Below are positions 10,288 through 22,200 of a stretch of 64,000 nt of DNA, one piece after another. Position 1 is the first letter of the stretch. Every line of letters starts with the position of its first letter. The DNA is from Balanoglossus misakiensis (lineage: Eukaryota; Hemichordata). The notes beneath the pieces were generated by a model. That model was not told where the DNA came from. It did not search any database and saw only the letters and a program-made list of their open reading frames with translations. The translations under genes were made by a program, and so were the position numbers. The DNA is taken from positions 10,540,001-10,604,000 of the forward strand of contig CM082596.2 of assembly GCA_040954595.2 (NCBI GenBank). The letters run 5' to 3'.

Positions 10288-11553
10288 CGAATCAACTGGT
10301 TTTACTCCCTTTGAACTTGTATATGGTCATGAAGTCAGGGGCCCTCTTAAATTCATCAAAGAGAGATTTCTTAATGAACAGGATGATGTCAACCTCCTGG
10401 ATTACGTTTCCAAATTTCGAGAACGTTTGACTAAGGCCTGTGATTTGGCTAGACACCATCTGAAACTGTCTCAGCAAACCATGAAGAGGTATTATGATAG
10501 GGATAGTCAATTTCGCAAATTTAAAGTTGGTGACAAAGTTTTAGTTTTGTTACCTATACCAGGTGAACCATTATCCGCTAAATTCAGGGGGCCCTATGAA
10601 GTAGAAAAGAAATTGAATAGTGTGAATTATGTTATCCGAACCCCTGACAGACGCAAGACACGCAGGGTTTGTCATATTAATATGTTGAAGCTGTATTTTG
10701 TTCGTGAAGGTGACCATAAGCATTCCGTTGGTTTGGCTGCTGCTGTCAACAATATGGATGTTCACAATGTCGATTGCAATGATACAGAATGTGTTGAGTT
10801 TGAGGTGACTGAAGTTGATTCTATGACGGGAAAATTGTCTAATTCGGAAGCACTTGCTAATTTACAGTCTATTTTATGTCACTTGCCTGAGAATGAAAGG
10901 GCTGGCATTGTCAAACTTATAAATGAATATAAACCTCTGTTTTCCGATGAACCGGGTTGCACGTCCATAGCTGAACATGACGTAGACGTCGGCAATGAAC
11001 CCCCTATCAAACAACACCCCTATAGGTTAAATCCTTATAAAGCAGCCAAAGTTGAGGAGGAATTGCAGTATATGTTGGACCACGACCTAATTGAACCAAG
11101 TGAGAGTAGTTGGAGCTCTCCAGTAGTGTTAGTACCAAAGCCAGACAAGTCTTTGAGATTTTGCATAGATTATCGCAAGGTAAATGCTGTTACGCGTACT
11201 GATTCCTATCCACTTCCTCGAATTGAGGATTGCATTGACAAAATTGGTACAGCCAAGTATGTAACCAAAATTGATTTGTTGAAAGGTTATTGGCAAGTAC
11301 CTTTGTCTAACAGAGCCAGGAAAATTTCTGCTTTCATTACTCCAAACGGATTGTACCAGTTTAAAGTAATGCCCTTTGGCATGAAAAATGCCCCGGCTAC
11401 ATTTCAAAGGTTGATGAACAAGGTCACAGCCGGTTTAGCATATTGTGTTGTGTATATTGATGATATTCTGGTTTTCAGTGACACATGGGAAGATCATGTA
11501 ACCCATTTAAGGAATCTGTTTCAGCGGCTTCACGAGGCTAATCTGGTGGTTAA
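10275..11553 (+). repeat. 1279-bp internal tandem duplication, copy 2
   Basis: Second copy of 8996-10274. Because 1279 is not a multiple of three, the second copy is read in a different frame, which ends the upstream pol frame at 10287. Beyond 11553 the sequence continues into the rest of RT and RNase H, so copy 2 carries the native right-hand junction and copy 1 the native left-hand one. Confidence 0.95.
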
Positions 11554-12256
11554 TCTGTCAAAGAGTGGTTTTGTCAAAGCCAAAGTGGTTTATCTTGGGC
11601 ATGTCATAGGTGAAGGCAGAGTGTCTCCAAGACAAGCGAAAATTCAAGACATCATAGAGTTTCCAGTGCCTACAAATAAGCGAGAATTACGTCGTTTTCT
11701 AGGCGTGTCGGGGTTTTATCGGAAATGTTGTGCAAATTATAGCACCATTGTTGCTCCTCTCACTAATTTGCTTAAAAAGAGTGTAAAATACGAGTGGTCC
11801 GATTCGTGTCAAAATGCATTCGATGTAATAAAAGCAGTTCTAGCAAGTGAGCCAGTGCTTACGGCTCCAGATTTCTACAAGCCGTTTAAATTGGCTATTG
11901 ATGCCAGTGATGTTGGTATCGGTGCCGTCTTATTGCAGGATGATGAATCAGGTATCGAGAAACCTGTCAGTTATTTTTCGAGAAAACTAAACCGTCACCA
12001 AAGAGTGTATTCTACCATTGAGAAAGAGGCTTTAAGCCTAGTGTCTGCTCTTCAGCATTTTGAAATTTATGTGACTAATGGGGTAGGTGATGTTACTGTT
12101 TACACAGATCACAACCCACTTGTATTTCTTGACAAGTTCAAAACAAAGAGTAACAGGTTGTTTCGCTGGAGTTTGTTGCTTCAGCCTTATTCAATTAAAG
12201 TCGTACATATTTCTGGAAAAGAAAATGTCATTGCAGATGCACTATCCAGTGTTTAG
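10277..12256 (+). CDS. pol: Element 1 pol, distal part: INT C terminus (repeat), complete RT, RNase H
   Basis: Open from the duplication junction to the stop at 12254-12256, 659 codons; no native start, since this is the downstream half of pol shifted in frame by the duplication. It repeats the GPY-containing integrase tail, then carries the full RT with YIDD at 11453-11464 and conserved phrases such as LRFCIDYRKVN and MPFGMKNAPATFQR. The thumb/connection region follows, then RNase H with its first catalytic Asp in AIDASDVGIGAVL (about 11900) and TDHNPLVF. It ends ADALSSV, the usual end of Gypsy RNase H. No integrase follows, confirming that INT lies only upstream of RT. Confidence 0.9.
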   Translation, partial: DAPNESTGFTPFELVYGHEVRGPLKFIKERFLNEQDDVNLLDYVSKFRERLTKACDLARHHLKLSQQTMKRYYDRDSQFRKFKVGDKVLVLLPIPGEPLSAKFRGPYEVEKKLNSVNYVIRTPDRRKTRRVCHINMLKLYFVREGDHKHSVGLAAAVNNMDVHNVDCNDTECVEFEVTEVDSMTGKLSNSEALANLQSILCHLPENERAGIVKLINEYKPLFSDEPGCTSIAEHDVDVGNEPPIKQHPYRLNPYKAAKVEEELQYMLDHDLIEPSESSWSSPVVLVPKPDKSLRFCIDYRKVNAVTRTDSYPLPRIEDCIDKIGTAKYVTKIDLLKGYWQVPLSNRARKISAFITPNGLYQFKVMPFGMKNAPATFQRLMNKVTAGLAYCVVYIDDILVFSDTWEDHVTHLRNLFQRLHEANLVVNLSKSGFVKAKVVYLGHVIGEGRVSPRQAKIQDIIEFPVPTNKRELRRFLGVSGFYRKCCANYSTIVAPLTNLLKKSVKYEWSDSCQNAFDVIKAVLASEPVLTAPDFYKPFKLAIDASDVGIGAVLLQDDESGIEKPVSYFSRKLNRHQRVYSTIEKEALSLVSALQHFEIYVTNGVGDVTVYTDHNPLVFLDKFKTKSNRLFRWSLLLQPYSIKVVHISGKENVIADALSSV

Positions 12257-12345
12257 AATGTATAACAGGATAGCTTTTTGAAATGATTCTTGAATGATTC
12301 TTGAAATGATGTTTTTGAAATAATTAACATATGTGATTACCCCTT
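12257..12345 (+). other. Short AT-rich 3' untranslated stretch of element 1
   Basis: No gene. Contains near-repeats of 'tgattcttgaa' (about 12283-12310) between the pol stop and the hairpin. Nothing else recognisable. Confidence 0.6.
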
Positions 12346-12373
12346 GAAAAACGTCACCATGGTAACGTTTTTC
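12346..12373 (+). other. Inverted repeat (hairpin) before the polypurine tract
   Basis: Arms GAAAAACGTCACC and GGTAACGTTTTTC pair over 12 of 13 positions around a 2-base loop. The structure starts 90 bp after the pol stop and ends 6 bp before the polypurine tract. It could be a 3' RNA structure or a termination-like signal; function unknown. Confidence 0.7.
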
Positions 12374-12379
12374 TTTTCT

Positions 12380-12390
12380 GAGGGGGGAGG
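12380..12390 (+). promoter_or_regulatory. Polypurine tract of element 1
   Basis: GAGGGGGGAGG immediately before the TG that opens the 3' LTR. This is the standard site and composition for the plus-strand primer. Confidence 0.88.
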
Positions 12391-13253
12391 TGTTACGTAT
12401 TCTGCAAACTGCAAGTCAGTGCTGATGGGACATGTGTTACGTAGGTTCAGTCGGCTATTGTTTTGTGACCAGGTGTGTTTTTCGTGTGCGTTTCGTGTGC
12501 GTTTCGTTTGCTTTCTTTATTTGAATATTTAAGTGACCAGGTGTGAGGAATTAATTTTTGGCTAGTATAAAAGCCCGCTCGTTGCCACGTTGTGCGAGTG
12601 GATGTTAATTTGACCTGGAGGAGGTGCTGCTCGTTTGAACCGTCTTGGAAGCTGTGGCTGCTCTTCTGAACAAGTTGTAAGTCGTGCTGTTTCGTGTGGA
12701 GCGGACTTTTGAAGCGGACTTTTGTGGAGCAGACTTTTGCGGACTTTTGTGGAGCAGACTTTTGCGGACTTTTGTGGAACCAGTTGGAGCTGGACTTTTG
12801 CCTGGACCACCGTGTCGCTGTGTCTACGCTAAATTGCCGCCGAGATGGAGCTGTCGCTGTGTCTACGCTGAACTGCCGCCGAGTTGGAGCGGTCGCCGTG
12901 TCGCTGTGTCTACACTGAATTATCGCCGAGTTACTGTGTCTACGTGTCCTCCGTCAAATCAGCTGAACGTTATAGCGGACATTGGACTTGTTCTGTTTCA
13001 GTTTATGCACACCTGGTCACGTTTAAAAAGGTAGTTCACTTGTTTCTTGTGTGTTTCTTTAGTTTATACTATTTAATGTTCACGATTACTTTAGTTATTA
13101 TTAAATTCGTTATAAATAAGGTGATTTGCTGGTTGTTGTGACTTATGTTGACCAACTTTGTTGCGTGCGGCGCTGGTTTGGTTCCTTACTAAGTACGACT
13201 AGTGTGTTTATTGCTCGCCCTGTTTCGGCTGGAACGGCCAGCGTGTCGTAACA
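12391..13253 (+). repeat. 3' LTR of element 1 (863 bp)
   Basis: Copy of the 5' LTR with about seven substitutions by eye and a 7-bp deletion near 13198 ('tactaagtacgactagtg' here). It keeps the TATAAAA at 12566 and the internal GC-rich repeats. It ends CGTAACA and is followed by the ATAG duplication. Confidence 0.95.
12566..12572 (+). promoter_or_regulatory. TATA box of the 3' LTR
   Basis: TATAAAA at the same offset (175 bp) as in the 5' LTR. In this copy it could drive transcription outward into the satellite on its right. Confidence 0.6.
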
Positions 13254-13257
13254 ATAG
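13254..13257. other. Target-site duplication, right copy (element 1)
   Basis: ATAG, matching 5356-5359, after which the satellite continues with 'acacatcac'. Confidence 0.9.
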
Positions 13258-15134
13258 ACACATCACATACATGGACATGACTGCAAGAATGGACACAGAT
13301 CATTTATGAAGTCAATGTGAACAACTTTACTTGAATTCAGTACATTGCAAACAGAATACATGAGTTGAAATAGTTTGTCTGGTCACAATATGTCTATAGA
13401 CACATCACGTACATAGATATGAATGCAAGAATGGACACAGATCATTTATGAAGTCAATGTGAACAACTATAATTCATGTCAGTACATTGTAAACAGAATA
13501 CATGAGTTGAAATAGTTTGTCTGATCACAATATGTCTATAGACACATCACGTAAATTGACACAAATGAAAGAATGGTCACAGATCATTTATGAAGTCAAT
13601 GTGAACAACTTTACTTGAAGTAAGCACATTGTAAACAGAACACATGAGTTGGAATAGTTTGTCTGATCACAATATGTCTATAGACATATCACGTACATGG
13701 ACATGAATGCAAGAATGTACACAGATCATTTATGAAGTCAATGTGAACAACTTTACTTGAAGTCAGTAAATTGTAAACAGAATACCAGAGTTGTAATAAT
13801 TTGTCTGGTCACAATATGTCTATGGACACATCGCGTACATGGACATGACTGCAAGAATGGACACAGATCATTTATGAAGTCAATGTGAACAACTTTACTT
13901 GAATTCAGTACATTGCAAACAGAATACATGAGTTGAAATAGTTTGTCTGGTCACAATATGTCTATAGACACATCACGTACATAGATATGAATGCAAGAAT
14001 GGACACAGATCATTTATGAAGTCAATGTGAACAACTATACTTCATGTCAGTACATTGTAAACAGAATACATGAGTTGAAATAGTTTGTCTGATCACAATA
14101 TGTTTATAGACACATCACGTAAATTGACACAAATGAAAGAATGGTCACAGATCATTTATGAAGTCAATGTGAACAACTTTACTTGAAGTAAGCACATTGT
14201 AAACAGAATACATGAGTTGGAATAGTTTGTCTGATCACAATATGTCTATAGACACATCACGTACATGGACATGAATGCAAGAATGGACACAGATCATTAA
14301 TGAAGTCAATGTGAACAACTTTACTTCATGTTAGTACATTGTAAACAGAATACCAGAGTTGTAATAATTTGTCTGGTCACAATATGTCTATAGACACATC
14401 ACGTACATGGACATGAATGCAAGAATGGACACAGATCATTTATGAAGTCAATGTGAACAACTTTACTTGAAGTCAGTAAATTGTAAACAGAATATCAGAG
14501 TTGTATTAATTTGTCTGGTCACAATATGTCTATAGACACATCACGTACATGGACATGAATGCAAGAATGGACACAGATCATTTATGAAGTCAATGTGAAC
14601 AACTTTACTTGAAGTCAGTAAATTGTAAACAGAATACCAGAGTTGTAATAATTTGTATGGTCACAATATGTCTATAGTCACATCACGTACATGACTGCAA
14701 GAATGGACACAGATCATTAATGAAGTCAATGTGAACAACTTTACTTCATGTTAGTACATTGTAAACAGAATACCAGAGTTGTATTAATTTGTCTGGTCAC
14801 AATATGTCTATAGACACATCACATACATGGACATTAATGCAAGAATGGACACAGATCATTTATGAAGTCAATGTGAACAACTTTGCTTGAAGTCAGTAAA
14901 TTGTAAACAGAATACCAGAGTTGTAATAATTTGTCTGGTCACAATATGTCTATAGACACATCACGTACATGGACATGACTGCAAGGATGGACACAGATCA
15001 TTTATGAAGTCAATGTGAACAACTTTAAATGAATTCAGTACATTGTAAAGAGAATACATGAGTTGAAATAGTTTGTCTGATCACAATATGTCTATAGACA
15101 CATCACGTAAATTGACACAAATGAAAGAATGGTC

Positions 15135-18100
15135 ACAGATCATTTATGAAGTCAATGTGAACAACTTTACTTGAAGTAAGCACATTGTAAACAGAATACA
15201 TGAGTTGGAATAGTTTGTCTGATCACAATATGTCTATAAACACATCACGTACATGGACATGAATGCAAGAATGGACACAGATCATTTATGAAGTCAATGT
15301 GAACAATTTTACTTTATGTCAGAACATTATAAACAGAATATCAGAGTTGTAATAATTTGTCTGGTCACAATATGTCTATAGTCACATCACGTACATGACT
15401 GCAAGAATGGACACAGATCATTAATGAAGTCAATGTGAACAACTTTACTTCATGTTAGTACATTGTAAACAGAATACCAGAGTTTTAATAATTTGTCTGG
15501 TCACAATATGTCTATAGACACATCACGTACATGGACATGAATGCAAGAATGGACACAGATCATTTATGAAGTCAATGTGAACAACTCTACTTGATGTCAG
15601 TAAATTGTAAACAGAATACCAGAGTTGTAATAATTTGTCTGGTCACAATATGTCTATAGACACATCACGTACACGGACATGACTGAAAGAATGGACACAG
15701 ATCATTTATGAAGTCAATGTGAACAACTTTATTTGAAGTCATTACATTGTAAACAGAATACCATAGTTGTATTAATTTGTCTGGTCACAATATGTCTATA
15801 GACACATCACATACATGGACATGAATGCAAGAATGGACACAGATCATTTATGAAGTCAATGTGAACAACTTTGCTTGAAGTCAGTAAATTGTAAACAGAA
15901 TACCAGAGTTGTAATAATTTGTCTGGTCACAATATGTCTATAGACACATCACGTACATGGACATGACTGCAAGAATGGACACAGATCATTTATGAAGTCA
16001 ATGTGAACAACTTTAAATGAATTCAGTACATTGTAAACAGAATACATGAGTTGAAATAGTTTGTCTGATCACAATATGTCTATAGACACATCACGTAAAT
16101 TGACACAAATGAAAGAATGGTCACAGATCATTTATGAAGTCAATGTGAACAACTTTACTTGAAGTCAGTAAATTGTAAACAGAATACCAGAGTTGTAATA
16201 ATTTGTCTGGTCACAATATGTCTATCGACACATCACGTACACGGACATGACTGAAAGAATGGACACAGATCATTTATGAAGTCAATGTGAACAACTTTAC
16301 TTGAAGTCATTACATTGTAAACAGAATACCATAGTTGTATTAATTTGTCTAGTCACAATATGTCTATAGACACATCACGTACACGGACATGACTGAAAGA
16401 ATGGACACAGATCATTTATGAAGTCAATGTGAACAACTTTACTTGAAGTCATTACATTGTAAACAGAATACCATAGTTGTATTAATTTGTCTGGTCACAA
16501 TATGTCTATAGACACATCACGTACATGGACATGACTGCAAGAATGGACACAGATCATTTATGAAGTCAATGTGAACAACTTTACTTGAATTCAGTACATT
16601 GCAAACAGAATACATGAGTTGAAATAGTTTGTCTGGTCACAATATGTCTATAGACACATCACGTACATAGATATGAATGCAAGAATGGACACAGATCATT
16701 TATGAAGTCAATGTGAACAACTATACTTCATGTCAGTACATTGTAAACAGAATACATGAGTTGAAATAGTTTGTCTGATCACAATATGTTTATAGACACA
16801 TCACGTAAATTGACACAAATGAAAGAATGGTCACAGATCATTTATGAAGTCAATGTGAACAACTTTACTTGAAGTAAGCACATTGTAAACAGAATACATG
16901 AGTTGGAATAGTTTGTCTGATCACAATATGTCTATAGACACATCACGTACATGGACATGAATGCAAGAATGGACACAGATCATTTATGAAGTCAATGTGA
17001 ACAATTTTACTTTATGTCAGTACATTGTAATCAGAATATCAGAGTTGTAATAATTTGTCTGGTCACAATATGTCTATAGACACATCACGTACATGGACAT
17101 GAATGCAAGAATGGACACAGATCATTTATGAAGTCAATGTGAACAACTCTACTTGATGTCAGTAAATTGTAAACAGAATACCAGAGTTGTAATAATTTGT
17201 CTGGTCACAATATGTCTATCGACACATCACGTACACGGACATGACTAAAAGAATGGACACAGATCATTTATGAAGTCAATGTGAACAACTTTACTTGAAG
17301 TAAGCACATTGTAAACAGAATACATGAGTTGGAATAGTTTGTCTGATCACAATATGTCTATAAACACATCACGTACATGGACATGAATGCAAGAATGGAC
17401 ACAGATCATTTATGAAGTCAATGTGAACAATTTTACTTTATGTCAGAACATTATAAACAGAATATCAGAGTTGTAATAATTTGTCTGGTCACAATATGTC
17501 TATAGTCACATCACGTACATGACTGCAAGAATGGACACAGATCATTAATGAAGTCAATGTGAACAACTTTACTTCATGTTAGTACATTGTAAACAGAATA
17601 CCAGAGTTTTAATAATTTGTCTGGTCACAATATGTCTATAGACACATCACGTACATGGACATGAATGCAAGAATGGACACAGATCATTTATGAAGTCAAT
17701 GTGAACAACTCTACTTGATGTCAGTAAATTGTAAACAGAATACCAGAGTTGTAATAATTTGTCTGGTCACAATATGTCTATAGACACATCACGTACACGG
17801 ACATGACTGAAAGAATGGACACAGATCATTTATGAAGTCAATGTGAACAACTTTATTTGAAGTCATTACATTGTAAACAGAATACCATAGTTGTATTAAT
17901 TTGTCTGGTCACAATATGTCTATAGACACATCACATACATGGACATGAATGCAAGAATGGACACAGATCATTTATGAAGTCAATGTGAACAACTTTGCTT
18001 GAAGTCAGTAAATTGTAAACAGAATACCAGAGTTGTAATAATTTGTCTGGTCACAATATGTCTATAGACACATCACGTACATGGACATGACTGCAAGAAT

Positions 18101-19224
18101 GGACACAGATCATTTATGAAGTCAATGTGAACAACTTTAAATGAATTCAGTACATTGTAAACAGAATACATGAGTTGAAATAGTTTGTCTGATCACAATA
18201 TGTCTATAGACACATCACGTAAATTGACACAAATGAAAGAATGGTCACAGATCATTTATGAAGTCAATGTGAACAACTTTACTTGAAGTCAGTAAATTGT
18301 AAACAGAATACCAGAGTTGTAATAATTTGTCTGGTCACAATATGTCTATCGACACATCACGTACACGGACATGACTGAAAGAATGGACACAGATCATTTA
18401 TGAAGTCAATGTGAACAACTTTACTTGAAGTCATTACATTGTAAACAGAATACCATAGTTGTATTAATTTGTCTGGTCACAATATGTCTATAGACACATC
18501 ACGTACACGGACATGACTGAAAGAATGGACACAGATCATTTATGAAGTCAATGTGAACAACTTTACTTGAAGTCATTACATTGTAAACAGAATACCATAG
18601 TTGTATTAATTTGTCTGGTCACAATATGTCTATAGACACATCACGTACATGGACATGACTGCAAGAATGGACACAGATCATTTATGAAGTCAATGTGAAC
18701 AACTTTACTTGAATTCAGTACATTGCAAACAGAATACATGAGTTGAAATAGTTTGTCTGGTCACAATATGTCTATAGACACATCACGTACATAGATATGA
18801 ATGCAAGAATGGACACAGATCATTTATGAAGTCAATGTGAACAACTATACTTCATGTCAGTACATTGTAAACAGAATACATGAGTTGAAATAGTTTGTCT
18901 GATCACAATATGTTTATAGACACATCACGTAAATTGACACAAATGAAAGAATGGTCACAGATCATTTATGAAGTCAATGTGAACAACTTTACTTGAAGTA
19001 AGCACATTGTAAACAGAATACATGAGTTGGAATAGTTTGTCTGATCACAATATGTCTATAGACACATCACGTACATGGACATGAATGCAAGAATGGACAC
19101 AGATCATTTATGAAGTCAATGTGAACAATTTTACTTTATGTCAGTACATTGTAATCAGAATATCAGAGTTGTAATAATTTGTCTGGTCACAATATGTCTA
19201 TAGACACATCACGTACATGGACAT
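15135..19224 (+). repeat. Fifteen-monomer higher-order repeat (2124 bp), two copies
   Basis: A block of about 1.96 kb at 15135-17100 recurs at 17259-19224, offset 2124 bp (15 x 142 minus 6). Shared markers keep this spacing: 'agaacattat' 15321/17445, 'tgtctataaacac' 15231/17355, 'acaactctacttgatg', 'tctatcgacacatcacgtacac' 16221/18345 and 'tacattgtaatcag' 17021/19145. The minus 6 comes from a monomer with a 6-bp deletion present in each unit. Subtypes diverge again outside these limits. Confidence 0.85.
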
Positions 19225-22200
19225 GAATGAAAGAATGGTCACAGATCATTTATGAAGTCAATGTGAACAACTTTACTTGAAGTCAGTAAATTGTAAACAG
19301 AATACCAGAGTTGTAATAATTTGTCTGGTCACAATATGTCTATCGACACATCACGTACACGGACATGACTAAAAGAATGGACACAGATCATTTATGAAGT
19401 CAATGTGAACAACTTTACTTGAAGTCATTACATTGTAAACAGAATACCATAGTTGTATTAATTTGTCTGGTCACAATATGTCTATAGACACATCACGTAC
19501 ACGGACATGACTGAAAGAATGGACACAGATCATTTATGAAGTCAATGTGAACAACTTTACTTGAAGTCATTACATTGTAAACAGAATACCATAGTTGTAT
19601 TAATTTGTCTGGTCACAATATGTCTATAGACACATCACGTACATGGACATGACTGCAAGAATGGACACAGATCATTTATGAAGTCAATGTGAACAACTTT
19701 ACTTGAATTCAGTACATTGCAAACAGAATACATGAGTTGAAATAGTTTGTCTGGTCACAATATGTCTATAGACACATCACGTACATAGATATGAATGCAA
19801 GAATGGACACAGATCATTTATGAAGTCAATGTGAACAACTATACTTCATGTCAGTACATTGTAAACAGAATACATGAGTTGAAATAGTTTGTCTGATCAC
19901 AATATGTTTATAGACACATCACGTAAATTGACACAAATGAAAGAATGGTCACAGATCATTTATGAAGTCAATGTGAACAACTTTACTTGAAGTAAGCACA
20001 TTGTAAACAGAATACATGAGTTGGAATAGTTTGTCTGATCACAATATGTCTATAGACACATCACGTACATGGACATGAATGCAAGAATGGACACAGATCA
20101 TTTATGAAGTCAATGTGAACAATTTTACTTTATGTCAGTACATTGTAATCAGAATATCAGAGTTGTAATAATTTGTCTGGTCACAATATGTCTATAGACA
20201 CATCACGTACATGGACATGAATGCAAGAATGGACACAGATCATTTATGAAGTCAATGTGAACAACTTTACTTGAAGTCAGTAAATTGTAAACAGAATACC
20301 AGAGTTGTAATAATTTGTCTGGTCACAATATGTCTATAGACACATCACATACATGGACATGACTGCAAGAATGGACACAGATCATTTATGAAGTCAATGT
20401 GAACAACTTTACTTGAAGTCATTACATTGTAAACAGAATACCATAGTTGTATTAATTTGTCTGGTCACAATATGTCTATAGACACATCACGTACATGGAC
20501 ATGAATGCAAGAATGGACACAGATCATTAATGAAGTCAATGTGAACAACTTTACTTGAAGTCAGTAAATTGTAAACAGAATACCAGAGTTGTAATAATTT
20601 GTATGGTCACAATATGTCTATCGACACATCACGTACACGGACATGACTGAAAGAAGGGACACAGATCATTTATGAAGTCAATGTGAACAAATTTACTTGA
20701 AGTCATTACATTGTAAACAGAATACCATAGTTGTATTAATTTGTCTGGTCACAATATGTCTATAGACACATCACGTACATGGACATGAATGCAAGAATGG
20801 ACACAGATCATTAATGAAGTCAATGTGAACAACTTTACTTCATGTTAGTACATTGTAAACAGAATACCAGAGTTGTAATAATTTGTCTGGTCACAATATG
20901 TCTATAGACACATCACGTACATGGACATGAATGCAAGAATGAACACAGATCATTTATGAAGTCAATGTGAACAACTTTACTTGAAGTCAGTAAATTGTAA
21001 ACAGAATACCAGAGTTGTAATAATTTGTATGGTCACAATATGTCTATCGACACATCACGTACACGGACATGACTGAAAGAAGGGACACAGATCATTTATG
21101 AAGTCAATGTGAACAAATTTACTTGAAGTCATTACATTGTAAACAGAATACCATAGTTGTATTAATTTGTCTGGTCACAATATGTCTATAGACACATCAC
21201 ATACATGGACATGAATGCAAGAATGGACACAGATCATTTATGAAGTCAATGTGAACAACTTTGCTTGAAGTCAGTAAATTGTAAACAGAATACCAGAGTT
21301 GTAATAATTTGTCTGGTCACAATATGTCTATAGACACATCACGTACATGGACATGACTGCAAGAATGGACACAGATCATTTATGAAGTCAATGTGAACAA
21401 CTTTACTTGAAGTCAGTAAATTGTAAACAGAATACCAGAGTTGTAATAATTTGTATGGTCACAATATGTCTATCGACACATCACATACATGGACATGAAT
21501 GCAAGAATGGACACAGATCATTTATGAAGTCAATGTGAACAATTTTACTTTATGTCAGTACATTGTAATCAGAATATCAGAGTTGTAATAATTTGTCTGG
21601 TCACAATATGTCTATAGACACATCACGTACATGGACATGAATGCAAGAATGAACACAGATCATTTATGAAGTCAATGTGAACAACTTTACTTGAAGTCAG
21701 TAAATTGTAAACAGAATACCAGAGTTGTAATAATTTGTATGGTCACAATATGTCTATCGACACATCACGTACACGGACATGACTGAAAGAAGGGACACAG
21801 ATCATTTATGAAGTCAATGTGAACAAATTTACTTGAAGTCATTACATTGTAAACAGAATACCATAGTTGTATTAATTTGTCTGGTCACAATATGTCTATA
21901 GACACATCACGTACATGGACATGAATGCAAGAATGGACACAGATCATTAATGAAGTCAATGTGAACAACTTTACTTCATGTTAGTACATTGTAAACAGAA
22001 TACCAGAGTTGTAATAATTTGTCTGGTCACAATATGTCTATAGACACATCACGTACATGGACATGACTGCAAGAATGAACACAGATCATTTATGAAGTCA
22101 ATGTGAACAACTTTACTTGAAGTCAGTAAATTGTAAACAGAATACCAGAGTTGTAATAATTTGTATGGTCACAATATGTCTATCGACACATCACGTACAC

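Larger units (their letters stand above)
5360..13253 (+). mobile_element. Element 1: Gmr1-like Ty3/Gypsy LTR retrotransposon
   Basis: A 7,894-bp element bounded by LTRs of 870 and 863 bp that start TGTTACG and end CGTAACA, flanked by a 4-bp ATAG duplication. Internal order is tRNA-Pro primer site, SAP-like and SCAN-like gag with one zinc knuckle, aspartic protease, integrase, reverse transcriptase, RNase H, polypurine tract. Integrase upstream of RT is the opposite of ordinary Gypsy elements and is the hallmark of the Gmr1 lineage, named from Atlantic cod; a SCAN-like capsid is also typical of that lineage. By eye the LTRs differ by about seven substitutions and a 7-bp deletion, so the insertion is fairly young. 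Coding is broken by a gag frame change near 6669 and by an internal 1279-bp tandem duplication. Confidence 0.93.

Noticed and set aside
7264-11407. Minus-strand reading frames of 60-120 codons across element 1
   Set aside because: They are shadows of gag-pol on the other strand; the 72-, 64- and 92-codon ones appear twice only because the 1279-bp segment is duplicated.
9700-12256. Two separate RT genes in element 1
   Set aside because: The second RT is the tandem copy of the first with two differences; the first lacks its C terminus.
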